The translations under genes and the position numbers were made by a program. DNA of 58,821 nucleotides from Anaerolineae bacterium (GTDB lineage: Bacteria; Chloroflexota; Anaerolineae; Aggregatilineales; J027): contig JAIOHL010000215.1 of assembly GCA_019913005.1 (NCBI GenBank), positions 1 through 58,821 of the forward strand, read 5' to 3'. Positions 8,951 to 17,812 of the stretch are shown in pieces; the first letter of the stretch is position 1; each line of letters starts with the position of its first letter. The notes under the pieces are model-generated. The model was not told the origin of the DNA. It did not search any database and saw only the letters and a program-made list of their open reading frames with translations.

Positions 8951-8972
8951 CTAATATCCTTTCTTTTCATGC

Positions 8973-8983
8973 TACTTATAGTA
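8973..8983 (-). promoter_or_regulatory. Single C-box upstream of the methyltransferase gene
   Basis: TACTTATAGTA here is identical to the core of the first controller box at 7244-7254. It lies 22 bases before the methyltransferase start codon, where bound protein would overlap the promoter. A lone box is consistent with simple dimer binding and repression. Confidence 0.65.
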
Positions 8984-9052
8984 TTCAATATGGCGTGAGA
9001 TGTCAAATCGGTCTAGCGGGAAAATCAGAAGTGCGTGCTTTTCGGCTACCTC

Positions 9053-9061
9053 TGCTATAAT
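9053..9061 (+). promoter_or_regulatory. Candidate extended -10 promoter element
   Basis: TGCTATAAT matches an extended -10 box (TGnTATAAT). No good -35 hexamer lies at the right distance, as expected for extended -10 promoters. It is the only strong promoter-like match I saw between the methyltransferase and the MinD-like gene and would give that gene a leader of about 150 bases. Confidence 0.35.
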
Positions 9062-9217
9062 CTCTACCAAAGGCTATGCTTGGACGTTGATGGAATGAGG
9101 TGGGGACGCCCCTCGCAACACAGTGCAGGCCAAATTTCCAACAGCCGGAAACCACAACCTGTATTTTTTCCGGTATGCTACCATGCTATTTAAGACCACC
9201 TGTAGGAGAGCATTTTC

Positions 9218-9994
9218 ATGGGAGAAATTATCTCAATCCATTCGTTTCGCGGGGGAACTGGGAAATCCAATGTGACGGCGAATGTCGCCACACAGGTCGC
9301 ACTAAAAGGGTATCGCGTCGGCATCGTAGACACCGACATTATGTCCCCCGGTATCCATGTGCTGTTTGGTTTTGACGAAACCCGCATCCAAAAATCCCTA
9401 AATGATTATTTGTGGGGCAAGGCGACCATTGACGAAGCCGCTTACGCCATCCACGAAGTCGCCGGGGATGATCCTGAACGCTCCTTTTTGAAAAAAACCA
9501 AGTTGTGGCTGATTCCTTCTAGCATCCGCACCGCCGAAATCGCCCGTGTGCTGCGTGAAGGCTATGATGTCGGCCTGCTGAATGAAGGGTTCCACACCCT
9601 TATTGACGATCTGCAACTCGATTACCTCTTTATTGACACCCACCCCGGCCTGAATGAAGAAACGCTGCTGTCCATCGCCATTTCCAGCGCCCTCATTATC
9701 ATCCTACGCCCCGATAACCAAGACTTTCAGGGAACGGCGGTCACGGTAGATATTGCCCGCAAATTGGAAGTGCCCAAGCTGCGATTGGTCATCAACAAGG
9801 CCCTGTTGGAACGTTATGATGTTGATCAGATGCGCGAAGCGATCTCCCAACAATATAATGCTGAAGTAGCGGGTGTGCTGCCGCTTTCAATAGATGTGGC
9901 GTTTAATGCCAGCGGCAATATCTTCAGTGCCATGTATCCCGACCACCCGTGGTCAAAGGTCATCCGCGAAATCACTGAAAACATCATCAGTTAA
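9218..9994 (+). CDS. MinD/ParA-like P-loop ATPase with Arg-type deviant Walker A
   Basis: This 258-residue SIMIBI ATPase has the P-loop FRGGTGKSN at residues 10-18, the VDTDIMSPG switch at 37-45 and a Walker B-like YLFIDTHPG near residue 140. In MinD and ParA the P-loop starts with a signature Lys (KGGxGK); here it is Arg11, while the main Lys16 is kept, so nucleotide binding should survive but cross-dimer hydrolysis may differ. The start has TAGGAGA upstream. The gene lies 23 bases before a cNMP-binding protein that carries a degenerate copy of the same fold, so they probably act together. The likely role is a nucleotide-dependent localisation or signalling switch at the membrane; no MinE, ParB or flagellar genes are nearby to define it. 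Confidence 0.8.
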   Translation: MGEIISIHSFRGGTGKSNVTANVATQVALKGYRVGIVDTDIMSPGIHVLFGFDETRIQKSLNDYLWGKATIDEAAYAIHEVAGDDPERSFLKKTKLWLIPSSIRTAEIARVLREGYDVGLLNEGFHTLIDDLQLDYLFIDTHPGLNEETLLSIAISSALIIILRPDNQDFQGTAVTVDIARKLEVPKLRLVINKALLERYDVDQMREAISQQYNAEVAGVLPLSIDVAFNASGNIFSAMYPDHPWSKVIREITENIIS

Positions 9995-10017
9995 ACTGAA
10001 AAAAGGGGCAGTGACGC

Positions 10018-11823
10018 ATGACTAGCGGTAATGATGATCCCCTCAAGGACTTGTTACAGTCGGCCCGTCAGCGTTCAAAGACTGGGCCGCTGGACGATAC
10101 CCCAAGCGAACAGCAGGGCAGTGCGGGGGCCGGTGGGCCATCAATCCCGGCTGTCCCTCAAGGCCTTAACCCGCTTGATTTATTGGCCCTGCCCCAAAGC
10201 CAGCGTGATCTGGTTAATTGGCTGTCGCGCCAAAAGCAAGCCACCCTGTCGCAAATTCAGTCCGCCCTGAACCTATCCCCACAAGACACGGCCCAAACCA
10301 TCCGCGCCCTAAAAGCAGCGGGGTATCTGCGCGAGGCTCTTGTGGAAGGCCATCTGCATTATCGTGTGGCATTCAGCGGCAAAATCAGTCGGGCCGCCCA
10401 AAATCTACCCGATGCCATCTGGTCAAAGGTGGATTTGGATAATGCCGCCTTCCTAAAGGCGATTCCCCTATTCCGTGATTTACCCGCCGACGTGTTCAAA
10501 GAAGTGCTGAATAATGTGGAATCCCGCACCTATCGCCGCAACGAGGTCATTTTGTGGCAGGGCGAGCCGAATACAATGGTGCGATTTATCAAAAGTGGCA
10601 TCGTGGGCATGACCCATTTTAATCCCCATGACGCCAACAAGCGCATTTTGTCCTATGTCAAACAGGGCGAGATTTTGGGTTTTTATGCGCTGCAAGAAGG
10701 GCACGTGCAGTCGTCGCCTGTCACCGCCACCGCTCTCAGTGAAGTGGAGGTGTTGGCCCTCAAACGCGAAGAGGTATTTGACCTGATTGGAAAACATCAC
10801 GCCGCAGCACTGGCGCTCAATCAAATGCTCATCCAGCGGGTTATCAATCTTGCCAATCGTTCCGACAGCACCGCCGACGAATCCCGATTATCCCTTATTT
10901 TGAGCATTGGGGAAGGCTTTGGTGTGACCACCATCGGCAGTTTGCTCGCCATGACCCTTGCCAAAACCAGTGGGCAACCCGCCGTCTACAGTGAATATCC
11001 GACCAGTGACAGGCTGGCAGGTCAATTTGGCTTCCCCGCCGATGACAAAACCTATACCCACCCCGGCGGCTATCAGGTCAAAGTGTTAGAAGCGACCCCC
11101 GGCATCCCGCCCGCTGTGCGTGCCACGCTGATTCTGGACGAACTGCGGAGTGAATATCCGAATGTGGTGTTGGGCCTATCTGGTGAGATGGACGACAACA
11201 TCACCTATCTGTTGGAACGCGCCAATCAAATTGTCATTTTGACCGCGCCGACCCCCGACGCATGGAAAAAAGTGAGCACACTGGTCAATCGGCTGAAAAA
11301 TAACGTGTCGCCGGAAAGCACACGGGTCTACATTGTGGTCAATCGCCCCCAAAAGCCCCACACTGACCAGATTCTGTACGGGCAGGCCGATTTGGAAATC
11401 CCCTATCTGGAAAATATGCCGGGGTTAGCCGACCACCGCCATGACAATTTGCCACAGCAGTTGAGCCGTGCCCTGCAAGCACTAGCAGATCGCTTGGGCC
11501 GCACCAGCCGCATTACGATCTATATTCCCAAGCAGATCGAAGATAACCCGATAGATACCAGTCCGTATGTCCAAAAGACGCTCAATTTCTTGGCGACATT
11601 GTTCAAGGAATCGCCCGCCATCAAAGACGAAAGTCAGCGGCTTACCAGCACAGGCGAAAGTGGCATCATCAGCGAAACGATCTATACCGTGCGTACTTAT
11701 GTCACGCAGAGTGAGCTTGATAAACACTTAGATAAGGTCTTAGATTTTGCGGCCTCCATCAAAACCGACCTCAATCAAGACGCTCTCGCCATTGAGGTCA
11801 ATCATAAATTTATGCTCATTTAG
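10018..11823 (+). CDS. Winged-helix / cyclic-nucleotide-binding protein with degenerate MinD-like domain
   Basis: The 601-residue protein has three visible parts. Residues 50-125 form a winged helix (LNPLDLLALP, then a Gln-rich recognition region). Residues 140-275 form a cyclic-nucleotide-binding domain: FRDLPADVFKEVLNN, then VILWQGEP and ILGFYALQEG. The central arm ends with QSSPVTATALSEVEVLALKR, where the usual R of the phosphate-binding cassette is not clear. Residues 290-480 resemble a ParA/MinD fold but the P-loop reads GEGFGVTTIG, lacking the essential Lys, and Walker B reads LGLSGEMDD, so ATP hydrolysis is unlikely. A last domain of about 110 residues is unassigned. The pairing with a complete MinD-like ATPase upstream suggests a heteromeric switch gated by cAMP or a similar ligand. 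Confidence 0.75.
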   Translation: MTSGNDDPLKDLLQSARQRSKTGPLDDTPSEQQGSAGAGGPSIPAVPQGLNPLDLLALPQSQRDLVNWLSRQKQATLSQIQSALNLSPQDTAQTIRALKAAGYLREALVEGHLHYRVAFSGKISRAAQNLPDAIWSKVDLDNAAFLKAIPLFRDLPADVFKEVLNNVESRTYRRNEVILWQGEPNTMVRFIKSGIVGMTHFNPHDANKRILSYVKQGEILGFYALQEGHVQSSPVTATALSEVEVLALKREEVFDLIGKHHAAALALNQMLIQRVINLANRSDSTADESRLSLILSIGEGFGVTTIGSLLAMTLAKTSGQPAVYSEYPTSDRLAGQFGFPADDKTYTHPGGYQVKVLEATPGIPPAVRATLILDELRSEYPNVVLGLSGEMDDNITYLLERANQIVILTAPTPDAWKKVSTLVNRLKNNVSPESTRVYIVVNRPQKPHTDQILYGQADLEIPYLENMPGLADHRHDNLPQQLSRALQALADRLGRTSRITIYIPKQIEDNPIDTSPYVQKTLNFLATLFKESPAIKDESQRLTSTGESGIISETIYTVRTYVTQSELDKHLDKVLDFAASIKTDLNQDALAIEVNHKFMLI

Positions 11824-11832
11824 GACAGGCTT

Positions 11833-13215
11833 ATGCGACGTGTAGCGTGGTTTGTTTCTTTGTTGGTTCTCGTTCTCGCTGGGGGCACAATCGTCATAGC
11901 CCAAGATGGGGGGCAGGGCGCTCCCGGCCTCGGCGACCCCTTCTATGACGGATTGGGCAACGGCGGTTATGATACGCTGCACTATACAATTGACTTAGCT
12001 ATTGAGGTGGACACCAATGCCATTAGCGGCACGACCACTATCGAAGCACAGGCCACCCAAACCCTGACCAGTTTCAATCTCGATTTTCATGGATTGGAGA
12101 TTTCCGATATTGCAGTGGATGATGTTTCCGCTGATTTCAGCCGTGATGACTTTGAATTAACCATTACCCCCGTTGCGCCCATTGAGGAAGGGGTGACTTT
12201 TGTAACCGTCGTGACCTACAGCGGTATTCCTACACCCTATCCTGATCCATCCGTAGATGGGTTTCCCATCGGTTGGCTGCGCTTTGGTGGAACAATCTTT
12301 GTGATGAGCGAACCGGGCGGGGCGATGTCGTGGTTTCCCAACAACAACCACCCCAGCGACAAGGCGACCTACACTTTTGAGATTACCGTCCCGGAACCCT
12401 ATGTCGTCGCGGCGACAGGCCTGCCCGTTGATGAAATAGATAATGGCGACACACGCACCTTCGTTTCGGAAATGAACGACCCGATGGCAAGTTATTTGGC
12501 GAGTATTTCGGTTGGTGATTTTGTGCGCATGGATGAAACTGGGCCGGACGGGTTGCTCATTCGTAATTACTTCCCCACCGATCAAGCTGAGGAATTAACC
12601 GATGCCTTCAGTCCCACCGGGGAGATGATTACGGTTTTTTCCGACCTCTTTGGCCCATATCCCTTTGAAGTGTACGGAGCAGTGGTCGTCACCATTCCGT
12701 TTGGCGGGGCGCTGGAAAATCAGACCCTCTCGATATTTGGAACAGACGCGGTTGACGAATACACCATTGCGCATGAACTGTCGCATCAATGGTTTGGCGA
12801 CAGTGTATCCCCGGCGACATGGGACGACATATGGCTGAATGAAGGCTTTGCGACGTATGCCGAGGCGCTGTGGGCTGAATACCTTGATGGTGCGACGGGC
12901 CTCACCGATTATATGGACGAACTCTATGAGTACATGGTCGAGGAGGAACTTGGCCCGCCCGGTGTACCCGACTCAAGCGATTTGTTTAATGGGTCGGTCT
13001 ATTTACGCGGCGGCTGGACGCTCCATGCCCTGCGTTTAGAGGTGGGGGATGAAGCGTTTTTTGAAATCCTGTGCACCTATTACGAGCGTTTTCAATATGC
13101 CAACGCCAGCACCGATGATTTTATTGCTGTGGCCGAGGAAATCAGCGAGGAAGATTTAAGCGACTTTTTCCAAATGTGGCTGTATGATGAAGAAGTGCCG
13201 GAGATGACAGAATAG
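11833..13215 (+). CDS. Secreted M1-family zinc metallopeptidase (short form)
   Basis: The 460-residue protein starts with a signal peptide (MRRVAWFVSLLVLVLAGG). It carries the gluzincin motif HELSH at residues 314-318 with the third ligand Glu337 in NEGFATYAE, the exact HExxH-x18-E spacing of M1 aminopeptidases. The substrate-recognition GxMEN motif reads GGALEN. At 460 residues it contains the N-terminal beta domain and the catalytic domain but not the C-terminal helical domain of full-length aminopeptidase N (about 850 residues). It most likely trims peptides outside the cytoplasmic membrane. It starts ten bases after the cNMP-binding gene with AGGACAGG as ribosome binding site, so it is probably part of the same transcript. 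Confidence 0.85.
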   Translation: MRRVAWFVSLLVLVLAGGTIVIAQDGGQGAPGLGDPFYDGLGNGGYDTLHYTIDLAIEVDTNAISGTTTIEAQATQTLTSFNLDFHGLEISDIAVDDVSADFSRDDFELTITPVAPIEEGVTFVTVVTYSGIPTPYPDPSVDGFPIGWLRFGGTIFVMSEPGGAMSWFPNNNHPSDKATYTFEITVPEPYVVAATGLPVDEIDNGDTRTFVSEMNDPMASYLASISVGDFVRMDETGPDGLLIRNYFPTDQAEELTDAFSPTGEMITVFSDLFGPYPFEVYGAVVVTIPFGGALENQTLSIFGTDAVDEYTIAHELSHQWFGDSVSPATWDDIWLNEGFATYAEALWAEYLDGATGLTDYMDELYEYMVEEELGPPGVPDSSDLFNGSVYLRGGWTLHALRLEVGDEAFFEILCTYYERFQYANASTDDFIAVAEEISEEDLSDFFQMWLYDEEVPEMTE

Positions 13216-13297
13216 GGCAATCGGGACAATTCCGGCGACCCTAAATAGGTACTGTGGACGACTAAATTAATCCAAAACTTAGGAAGGAATGTGTGGT

Positions 13298-13516
13298 ATG
13301 GCAGGTGTATGTTGGGTGTGTGGCAAGCCAGCCGAGGCCTCGTGCCGATTTTGTGGACGATTTGTTTGCAAAGATCACGCCTCCAAATATCCCTATTTCA
13401 TGGCGGTGTACGTTGGGGCAGCCAATACCCCTAAGGCTATTGTCGTCGCCGACGCGATTTGGTGTGGCATCTGCCGACCACAACCCGAACCGATTGAAAT
13501 GCCAGAAATGTACTAG
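13298..13516 (+). CDS. Small Cys-rich zinc-binding protein
   Basis: A 72-residue protein. AAGGA lies about nine bases before ATG 13298; an ATG nine bases earlier would overlap the ribosome binding site. Cys5, Cys8, Cys16, Cys19, Cys24 and His27 (CWVCGKP, CRFCGRFVCKDH) and a later CGIC pair form a treble-clef or B-box-like double zinc site. Proteins of this form often act as small adaptors or nucleic-acid-associated factors. It sits between the M1 peptidase and a winged-helix protein. No specific function can be assigned. Confidence 0.7.
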   Translation: MAGVCWVCGKPAEASCRFCGRFVCKDHASKYPYFMAVYVGAANTPKAIVVADAIWCGICRPQPEPIEMPEMY

Positions 13517-13544
13517 CAGGGCAGGGGGCGATAAATAAATCACT

Positions 13545-13985
13545 ATGTCATCATCGTCGAATTGGTATGATCGCTTGATGGAACACCTCAAGTCCAAGCC
13601 ATCAGATCAAACTCCGCAGCAGGATGTATTCCGCAAAGTGACCGATAAATTGAGCCAAGACCCCACCGGATTAACCCCGTTGGACATTGTGGATTTGCCT
13701 GCCCACCAAAAAGAGGTCATGCTGCTCATGATGCGTGACCACGAGGCGGCAACGGCTGGCATCTCCATCGAAGAGTTACGTAGGCGTCTCAACAATCCGC
13801 CGCATTTGGAAACCACATTGGCGGAACTGACTGGAAATAATTGGCTACTTATGATGGGTGAGGCCCCTAATTTCTTATATAAGGTGCATCTCAAAGCCAA
13901 ACGCGGTTCCAGCAGCAAAGATATGTGGTCGGTCTTGGTCGAACGTCTTGCCAAGCGCGACTCAAAACCACCTGAAGATTTATAA
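13545..13985 (+). CDS. Stand-alone winged-helix protein related to the domain at 10018
   Basis: The 146-residue protein contains LTPLDIVDLPAHQKEVM followed by a helix-rich segment and the pattern LAELTGNNWLLMMGE, FLYKVHLKAKRG and MWSVLVERL. This lines up with residues 50-135 of the cNMP-binding protein at 10018 (LNPLDLLALPQSQRDLV, IRALKAAGYLREALVEG, HYRVAFSGK, IWSKV). It therefore looks like a free copy of that winged helix with short flanking tails. The gene follows the small zinc protein by 28 bases. A role as a partner or competitor of the larger protein is inference; DNA binding is also possible. Confidence 0.65.
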   Translation: MSSSSNWYDRLMEHLKSKPSDQTPQQDVFRKVTDKLSQDPTGLTPLDIVDLPAHQKEVMLLMMRDHEAATAGISIEELRRRLNNPPHLETTLAELTGNNWLLMMGEAPNFLYKVHLKAKRGSSSKDMWSVLVERLAKRDSKPPEDL

Positions 13986-14139
13986 GGTATAAAGTCACTA
14001 TTTATCAATAATTTTATTGTATGGGTTTAAAAACTTCAGTCGAATCTTAAATTTGTCGTGAAATCATACAACTTTGTACCCCTTTGGGACGTATTGATTC
14101 AAAATCGAACGAATCTATGCCATCAAAGGGGATTTCTTT

Positions 14140-15405
14140 ATGTGGACAACCTTCCGAAATCGCAACTTTACCCTCCTGTGGTTTGCTGGCCTAATCTCCT
14201 ATTCTGGCGACTGGATATTACGTATCGCGCTGCCCATCACGGTCTATAAAATGACGGGTTCGGCCTCAGCCATCAGCCTCCTGTTTATCGCCTATGCCAT
14301 TCCAAGTATTGTGCTGGGGTCAGTGGCGGGGGTATTTGTGGATCGCTGGGAACGCCGACGCCTCATGGTCATCACCAATGTACTCATGGGGTTGGCGGTT
14401 CTACCCCTAATCGCTGTCCAATCCTCGGGTTGGCTGTGGTTGATCTATCTCGCGGCATTCATCGAATCCGCCGTTGGTCAATTTTTTGGCCCTTCCGAAA
14501 ACGCCATGCTGCCGCTTCTGGTCGAGGAAAAGCAGTTGGGGTCGGCCAATGCCCTCAATATCCTCAATAACAATCTGGCGCGGTTTGTTGGGGCCGGCAT
14601 TGGCGGCGTGATCGTCGGCACGCTCGGCCTCGAAGGGGCGCTCATCTTGGACGCTCTGACCTATTTCGCAGCGGCAGGTTTGGTTGCCCTGATTTCTGTA
14701 ACCTCCAAGCCCAATGTTCAAGAGCAAGCGGCCCACGCGCTAGATGCCCTCAAAAAAGTTGGGCAGGATTGGCGGATCGGCATTCGTTTTGTCCGTCATG
14801 AACCCGTTGTGCGCCTGCTGTTTTTGAGTACGGTGCTGATGGCGATTGGTGAGGGCACGATTGGTGTATTGTTCGCCCCATTTGTGTTGGATGTACTCAG
14901 AGGCGGCGAGGCCGGAGTCGGGGCGTTGATGTCGGCCCAAGCGATTGGGGGCATCAGCAGCGGCGTCGTGGTGGCGTGGATAGCGACCAGAGCTAAACCG
15001 AGTTTGCTGTGCGGATTTGGGGCGCTGACCTTTGGACTGATTGACCTCATGATTTTTAATTACTCCACTTTTGTCGAAGGGTTCGCCATCGCCATTGTTT
15101 TGTTTGTGCTGGTTGGGATTCCGGCAGCGGCAGCCATGACTGGACTTCAGACCATCATGCAGTTGCGGGTGCCGGATGAACTGCGCGGACGGGTGTTTGG
15201 CGCACTCGGCACAACCTTTGGCATTTTCACGATATTTGGAATGGCATTTGCGGGCATAATGAGCGATAGTCTAGGCATTGTTCCGGTCTTAAATATTCAG
15301 GGCTTCGCCTATACCACCATTGGAATCATGGGTTTAACCCTACTGCACCGCCAAATGGCAGAGGCGACCCCTGTGGAAGCGATAGGAGAAATTCAAACCG
15401 CATGA
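14140..15405 (+). CDS. Major facilitator superfamily transporter
   Basis: The 421-residue membrane protein has about twelve hydrophobic segments. The MFS loop motif after the second helix appears as GVFVDRWERRRLM, and the second half repeats it weakly. The general pattern (short N-terminus MWTTFRNRNFTLLWFAGLISYSGDW) is that of macrolide- or drug-efflux-type MFS_3 proteins. AAAGGGG lies eight bases before the ATG. Its last bases overlap the start of the GH5 gene (ATGA), so the two are coupled; the pair might handle a sugar or glycan product, though this exporter class usually moves drugs. Substrate unknown. Confidence 0.82.
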   Translation: MWTTFRNRNFTLLWFAGLISYSGDWILRIALPITVYKMTGSASAISLLFIAYAIPSIVLGSVAGVFVDRWERRRLMVITNVLMGLAVLPLIAVQSSGWLWLIYLAAFIESAVGQFFGPSENAMLPLLVEEKQLGSANALNILNNNLARFVGAGIGGVIVGTLGLEGALILDALTYFAAAGLVALISVTSKPNVQEQAAHALDALKKVGQDWRIGIRFVRHEPVVRLLFLSTVLMAIGEGTIGVLFAPFVLDVLRGGEAGVGALMSAQAIGGISSGVVVAWIATRAKPSLLCGFGALTFGLIDLMIFNYSTFVEGFAIAIVLFVLVGIPAAAAMTGLQTIMQLRVPDELRGRVFGALGTTFGIFTIFGMAFAGIMSDSLGIVPVLNIQGFAYTTIGIMGLTLLHRQMAEATPVEAIGEIQTA

Positions 15406-16562
15406 TCGCCAAACGCATTCAATCAGCCCTCGTCCTTGTGCTGGCAGTTGGGGCAGCGATGATAGTTCACAGGCCATCATCATCCGCCCAAGCCGTTTCC
15501 GATGACCGCATGGCCCGCCTCGCACGCGGCATCAATTTGCCCAATTGGTTCTGGCTTGGCCCGGATGACCCCGATGCAATTCGGAATCGGGTGAGCGACG
15601 AAGAATTCACCCGCCTGCGCGAAATGGGCTTTACCAATGTGCGTATACCCGTTGCGATGGCCCCATTTTATAATCCCGATGCCCCCGCCGAACCCAATTC
15701 TGAACGTTTGGCCCTCCTTGATTCCCAAATTGACCGTATACTCGCCGCTGACCTCGCTGTGATTATTGATTTACATACGGTCAACGTGAATGAAGGGGCG
15801 ACGGTTTATAGCGGTGATTTGGAAACCGATGACACCTTTGTGGAGAACTTTTTGGCCTTCTGGGGCGGTTTGGCGGGTCATTTGAAAAAATATGACCCCG
15901 ACCTCGTATTTTTTGAGGTTTTTAACGAACCCGTGTTTTTTAACAATCAATCGCGCTGGGTAGAGGATATTTTGCCGCGTACCCTCGCCGCTGTACGTAC
16001 CGCCGCCCCCGACCACACCTTGATTGCCAGTGGCACCCGCTGGTCGAGCATTGACGGCCTGTTGTTGGTGACACCCGTTGATGACCCCAATATCGTCTAC
16101 AATTTCCATTTCTATGAGCCGTTTATCTTTACCCATCAAGGCGCGAATTGGGTGGACGACCCGGTGATTCGATCCCTGTTTGGCGTGCCCTATCCCTATG
16201 ACCGCGAAACCGCTGTGTCTCCTTTGTTTGACCGCTACAGCCCCGAAGCCCAACTCTACGTGCAGAACTACGCGGAGGAAGGCTGGAATATCGAAAAATT
16301 GGATGCGCGGATTAGTCAGGCCGTTGCGTGGGCCGAGGAACACGGTGTCCAACTCATCTGCACCGAATTTGGCGCTTATGCCCCGCTTGCCCCCAAGAAC
16401 AGCCGTATCCAATGGATTTCGGATGTTCGTACCACCTTTGAAAAATATGGCATCGCGTGGGTGATGTGGGAATATGACAGCGATTTCGGCTTGGTGGAGC
16501 GCGTGGCAGGCGAATTGAAATATAACGAGGATGTGATTACAGCGTTGGGTTTGCAACCGTGA
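15402..16562 (+). CDS. Secreted glycoside hydrolase family 5 (cellulase-like)
   Basis: The 386-residue enzyme has a signal peptide (about residues 1-30) and a TIM-barrel of GH5 type. The acid/base Glu lies in FEVFNEP, the nucleophile Glu in LICTEFGAY, and conserved strand ends RGINLPNWF, FTNVRIPV and YNFHFYEPF are present. It therefore should cleave beta-1,4-glucan or a related beta-glycoside outside the cell. The start overlaps the stop of the MFS gene by four bases. The catalytic core is complete and no carbohydrate-binding module is attached. Confidence 0.88.
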   Translation: MIAKRIQSALVLVLAVGAAMIVHRPSSSAQAVSDDRMARLARGINLPNWFWLGPDDPDAIRNRVSDEEFTRLREMGFTNVRIPVAMAPFYNPDAPAEPNSERLALLDSQIDRILAADLAVIIDLHTVNVNEGATVYSGDLETDDTFVENFLAFWGGLAGHLKKYDPDLVFFEVFNEPVFFNNQSRWVEDILPRTLAAVRTAAPDHTLIASGTRWSSIDGLLLVTPVDDPNIVYNFHFYEPFIFTHQGANWVDDPVIRSLFGVPYPYDRETAVSPLFDRYSPEAQLYVQNYAEEGWNIEKLDARISQAVAWAEEHGVQLICTEFGAYAPLAPKNSRIQWISDVRTTFEKYGIAWVMWEYDSDFGLVERVAGELKYNEDVITALGLQP

Positions 16563-16581
16563 AAGCTCCGGTTTGAAGATT

Positions 16582-17748
16582 ATGCGACGCTTATGGTATT
16601 GGAATCTGTTGATCGCTGGGATGATTCTGCTTGCCCTGAATCTCGTTTTGATAGCTCCTCGCAGGCAAAAAGCAGAAAGTGGGTGGATTGCTTATCGCAC
16701 ATCACTCGGCGAACTGTTTATTGCCAGAGTGGACGGCAATCTAAAGCGCCATATCACAAGCACAACGGCTGGTGTAAGAAATTTCACATGGTCGCCGGAT
16801 GGGGATTGGTTACTTTTTGATGACCTGTGCTATTGTCAAATCTACCGTGTCCAATCAAATGGGGATAATCTACGCCCAATTATTCCTACTCACACAGGTA
16901 TTGTTGGTGCTGAACCACAGGTATCACCGGATGGGCATTGGATATACTTCCTCGGAACGAAAGGGGATGGCCCAAACGAGGTTCATCGGATTGAGTGGGA
17001 TGGCCTTAACCCAGAAAAGGTAAGCTCATTGGCGAATGCCAACGATCCGAAGGGCTATACGGAGGTTACAAACTTCAAGTTATCTCCGGATGGTCAGAGC
17101 ATCCTCATTCAGGTTAGTGTTGGGCAAGTTACCCAACACTATTATGTATTGAACTTGCCTACGGGTAATCTCACACAAATTTTTGAGTTTGCGATCTCCG
17201 ATGGGTTGTACATTTTCGAATGGACACCGGATAGCCAGTGGGTTACTGTTATCATTCAAGAGCGTTTAACCCTACTGATGACTCGCCCGGATGGAAGTGA
17301 CGTTCATGAATTTACCACAGTAGAACCATCACATATTCAAGCTACTGACTGGTCCCACGATATGGAATGGCTTTATTTCATTGGAGGAAATTCAACTGGT
17401 TATGGCCTGTTTCGTGTTCGCTCGAATGCGCAAGATATGGAGCAGTTAGTACCGGAAAACAAGGGGGAGTTTGTAGTTACCAATCCTCGGCTTTCAAGTG
17501 GTGAGCGCTGGTTAGCTATCGGCATGGATATTAGACTATCTAATGGGGGATATACTCGAAATCTCCTCATAGTTGAAAACGATGGAACTGCGAAACGGGT
17601 AGTTGCTAAGGATTTTGATTGGGATGCGGTATGGCAGCCACGATTGGATTATCATTGGTCTAAAATATGGTTGATAATATTCGGAATGGTCATGCTCAGT
17701 ATGGGTGCCAGATGTGCTGTCAAATCTAGGCATTTGCCGAATAATTAA
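16582..17748 (+). CDS. Membrane-anchored TolB/PD40-type beta-propeller protein
   Basis: I take ATG 16582 as start (388 residues); a TTG nine bases earlier is also open and neither has a strong ribosome binding site. Residues 4-27 form an N-terminal membrane anchor. The body has repeated PD40 strands: FTWSPDGDWLLF, QVSPDGHWIYFL, FKLSPDGQSILI, FEWTPDSQWVTV. A second hydrophobic segment lies near residues 357-377, close to the C-terminus, so the propeller is held outside between two anchors. Propellers of this kind often bind ligands or partner proteins; nothing catalytic is visible. It follows the GH5 gene by 19 bases. Confidence 0.7.
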   Translation: MRRLWYWNLLIAGMILLALNLVLIAPRRQKAESGWIAYRTSLGELFIARVDGNLKRHITSTTAGVRNFTWSPDGDWLLFDDLCYCQIYRVQSNGDNLRPIIPTHTGIVGAEPQVSPDGHWIYFLGTKGDGPNEVHRIEWDGLNPEKVSSLANANDPKGYTEVTNFKLSPDGQSILIQVSVGQVTQHYYVLNLPTGNLTQIFEFAISDGLYIFEWTPDSQWVTVIIQERLTLLMTRPDGSDVHEFTTVEPSHIQATDWSHDMEWLYFIGGNSTGYGLFRVRSNAQDMEQLVPENKGEFVVTNPRLSSGERWLAIGMDIRLSNGGYTRNLLIVENDGTAKRVVAKDFDWDAVWQPRLDYHWSKIWLIIFGMVMLSMGARCAVKSRHLPNN

Positions 17749-17812
17749 ACTGGAAGTATCCTGCCATTTTGCCCACAATGATTAACTCAGTGGCTTTGGG
17801 AGAAGGTAGAGA

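Noticed and set aside
15771-16556. 261-residue open frame antisense to the GH5 gene
   Set aside because: It mirrors a gene with intact catalytic motifs, has no ribosome binding site, and its composition is that of a shadow frame.
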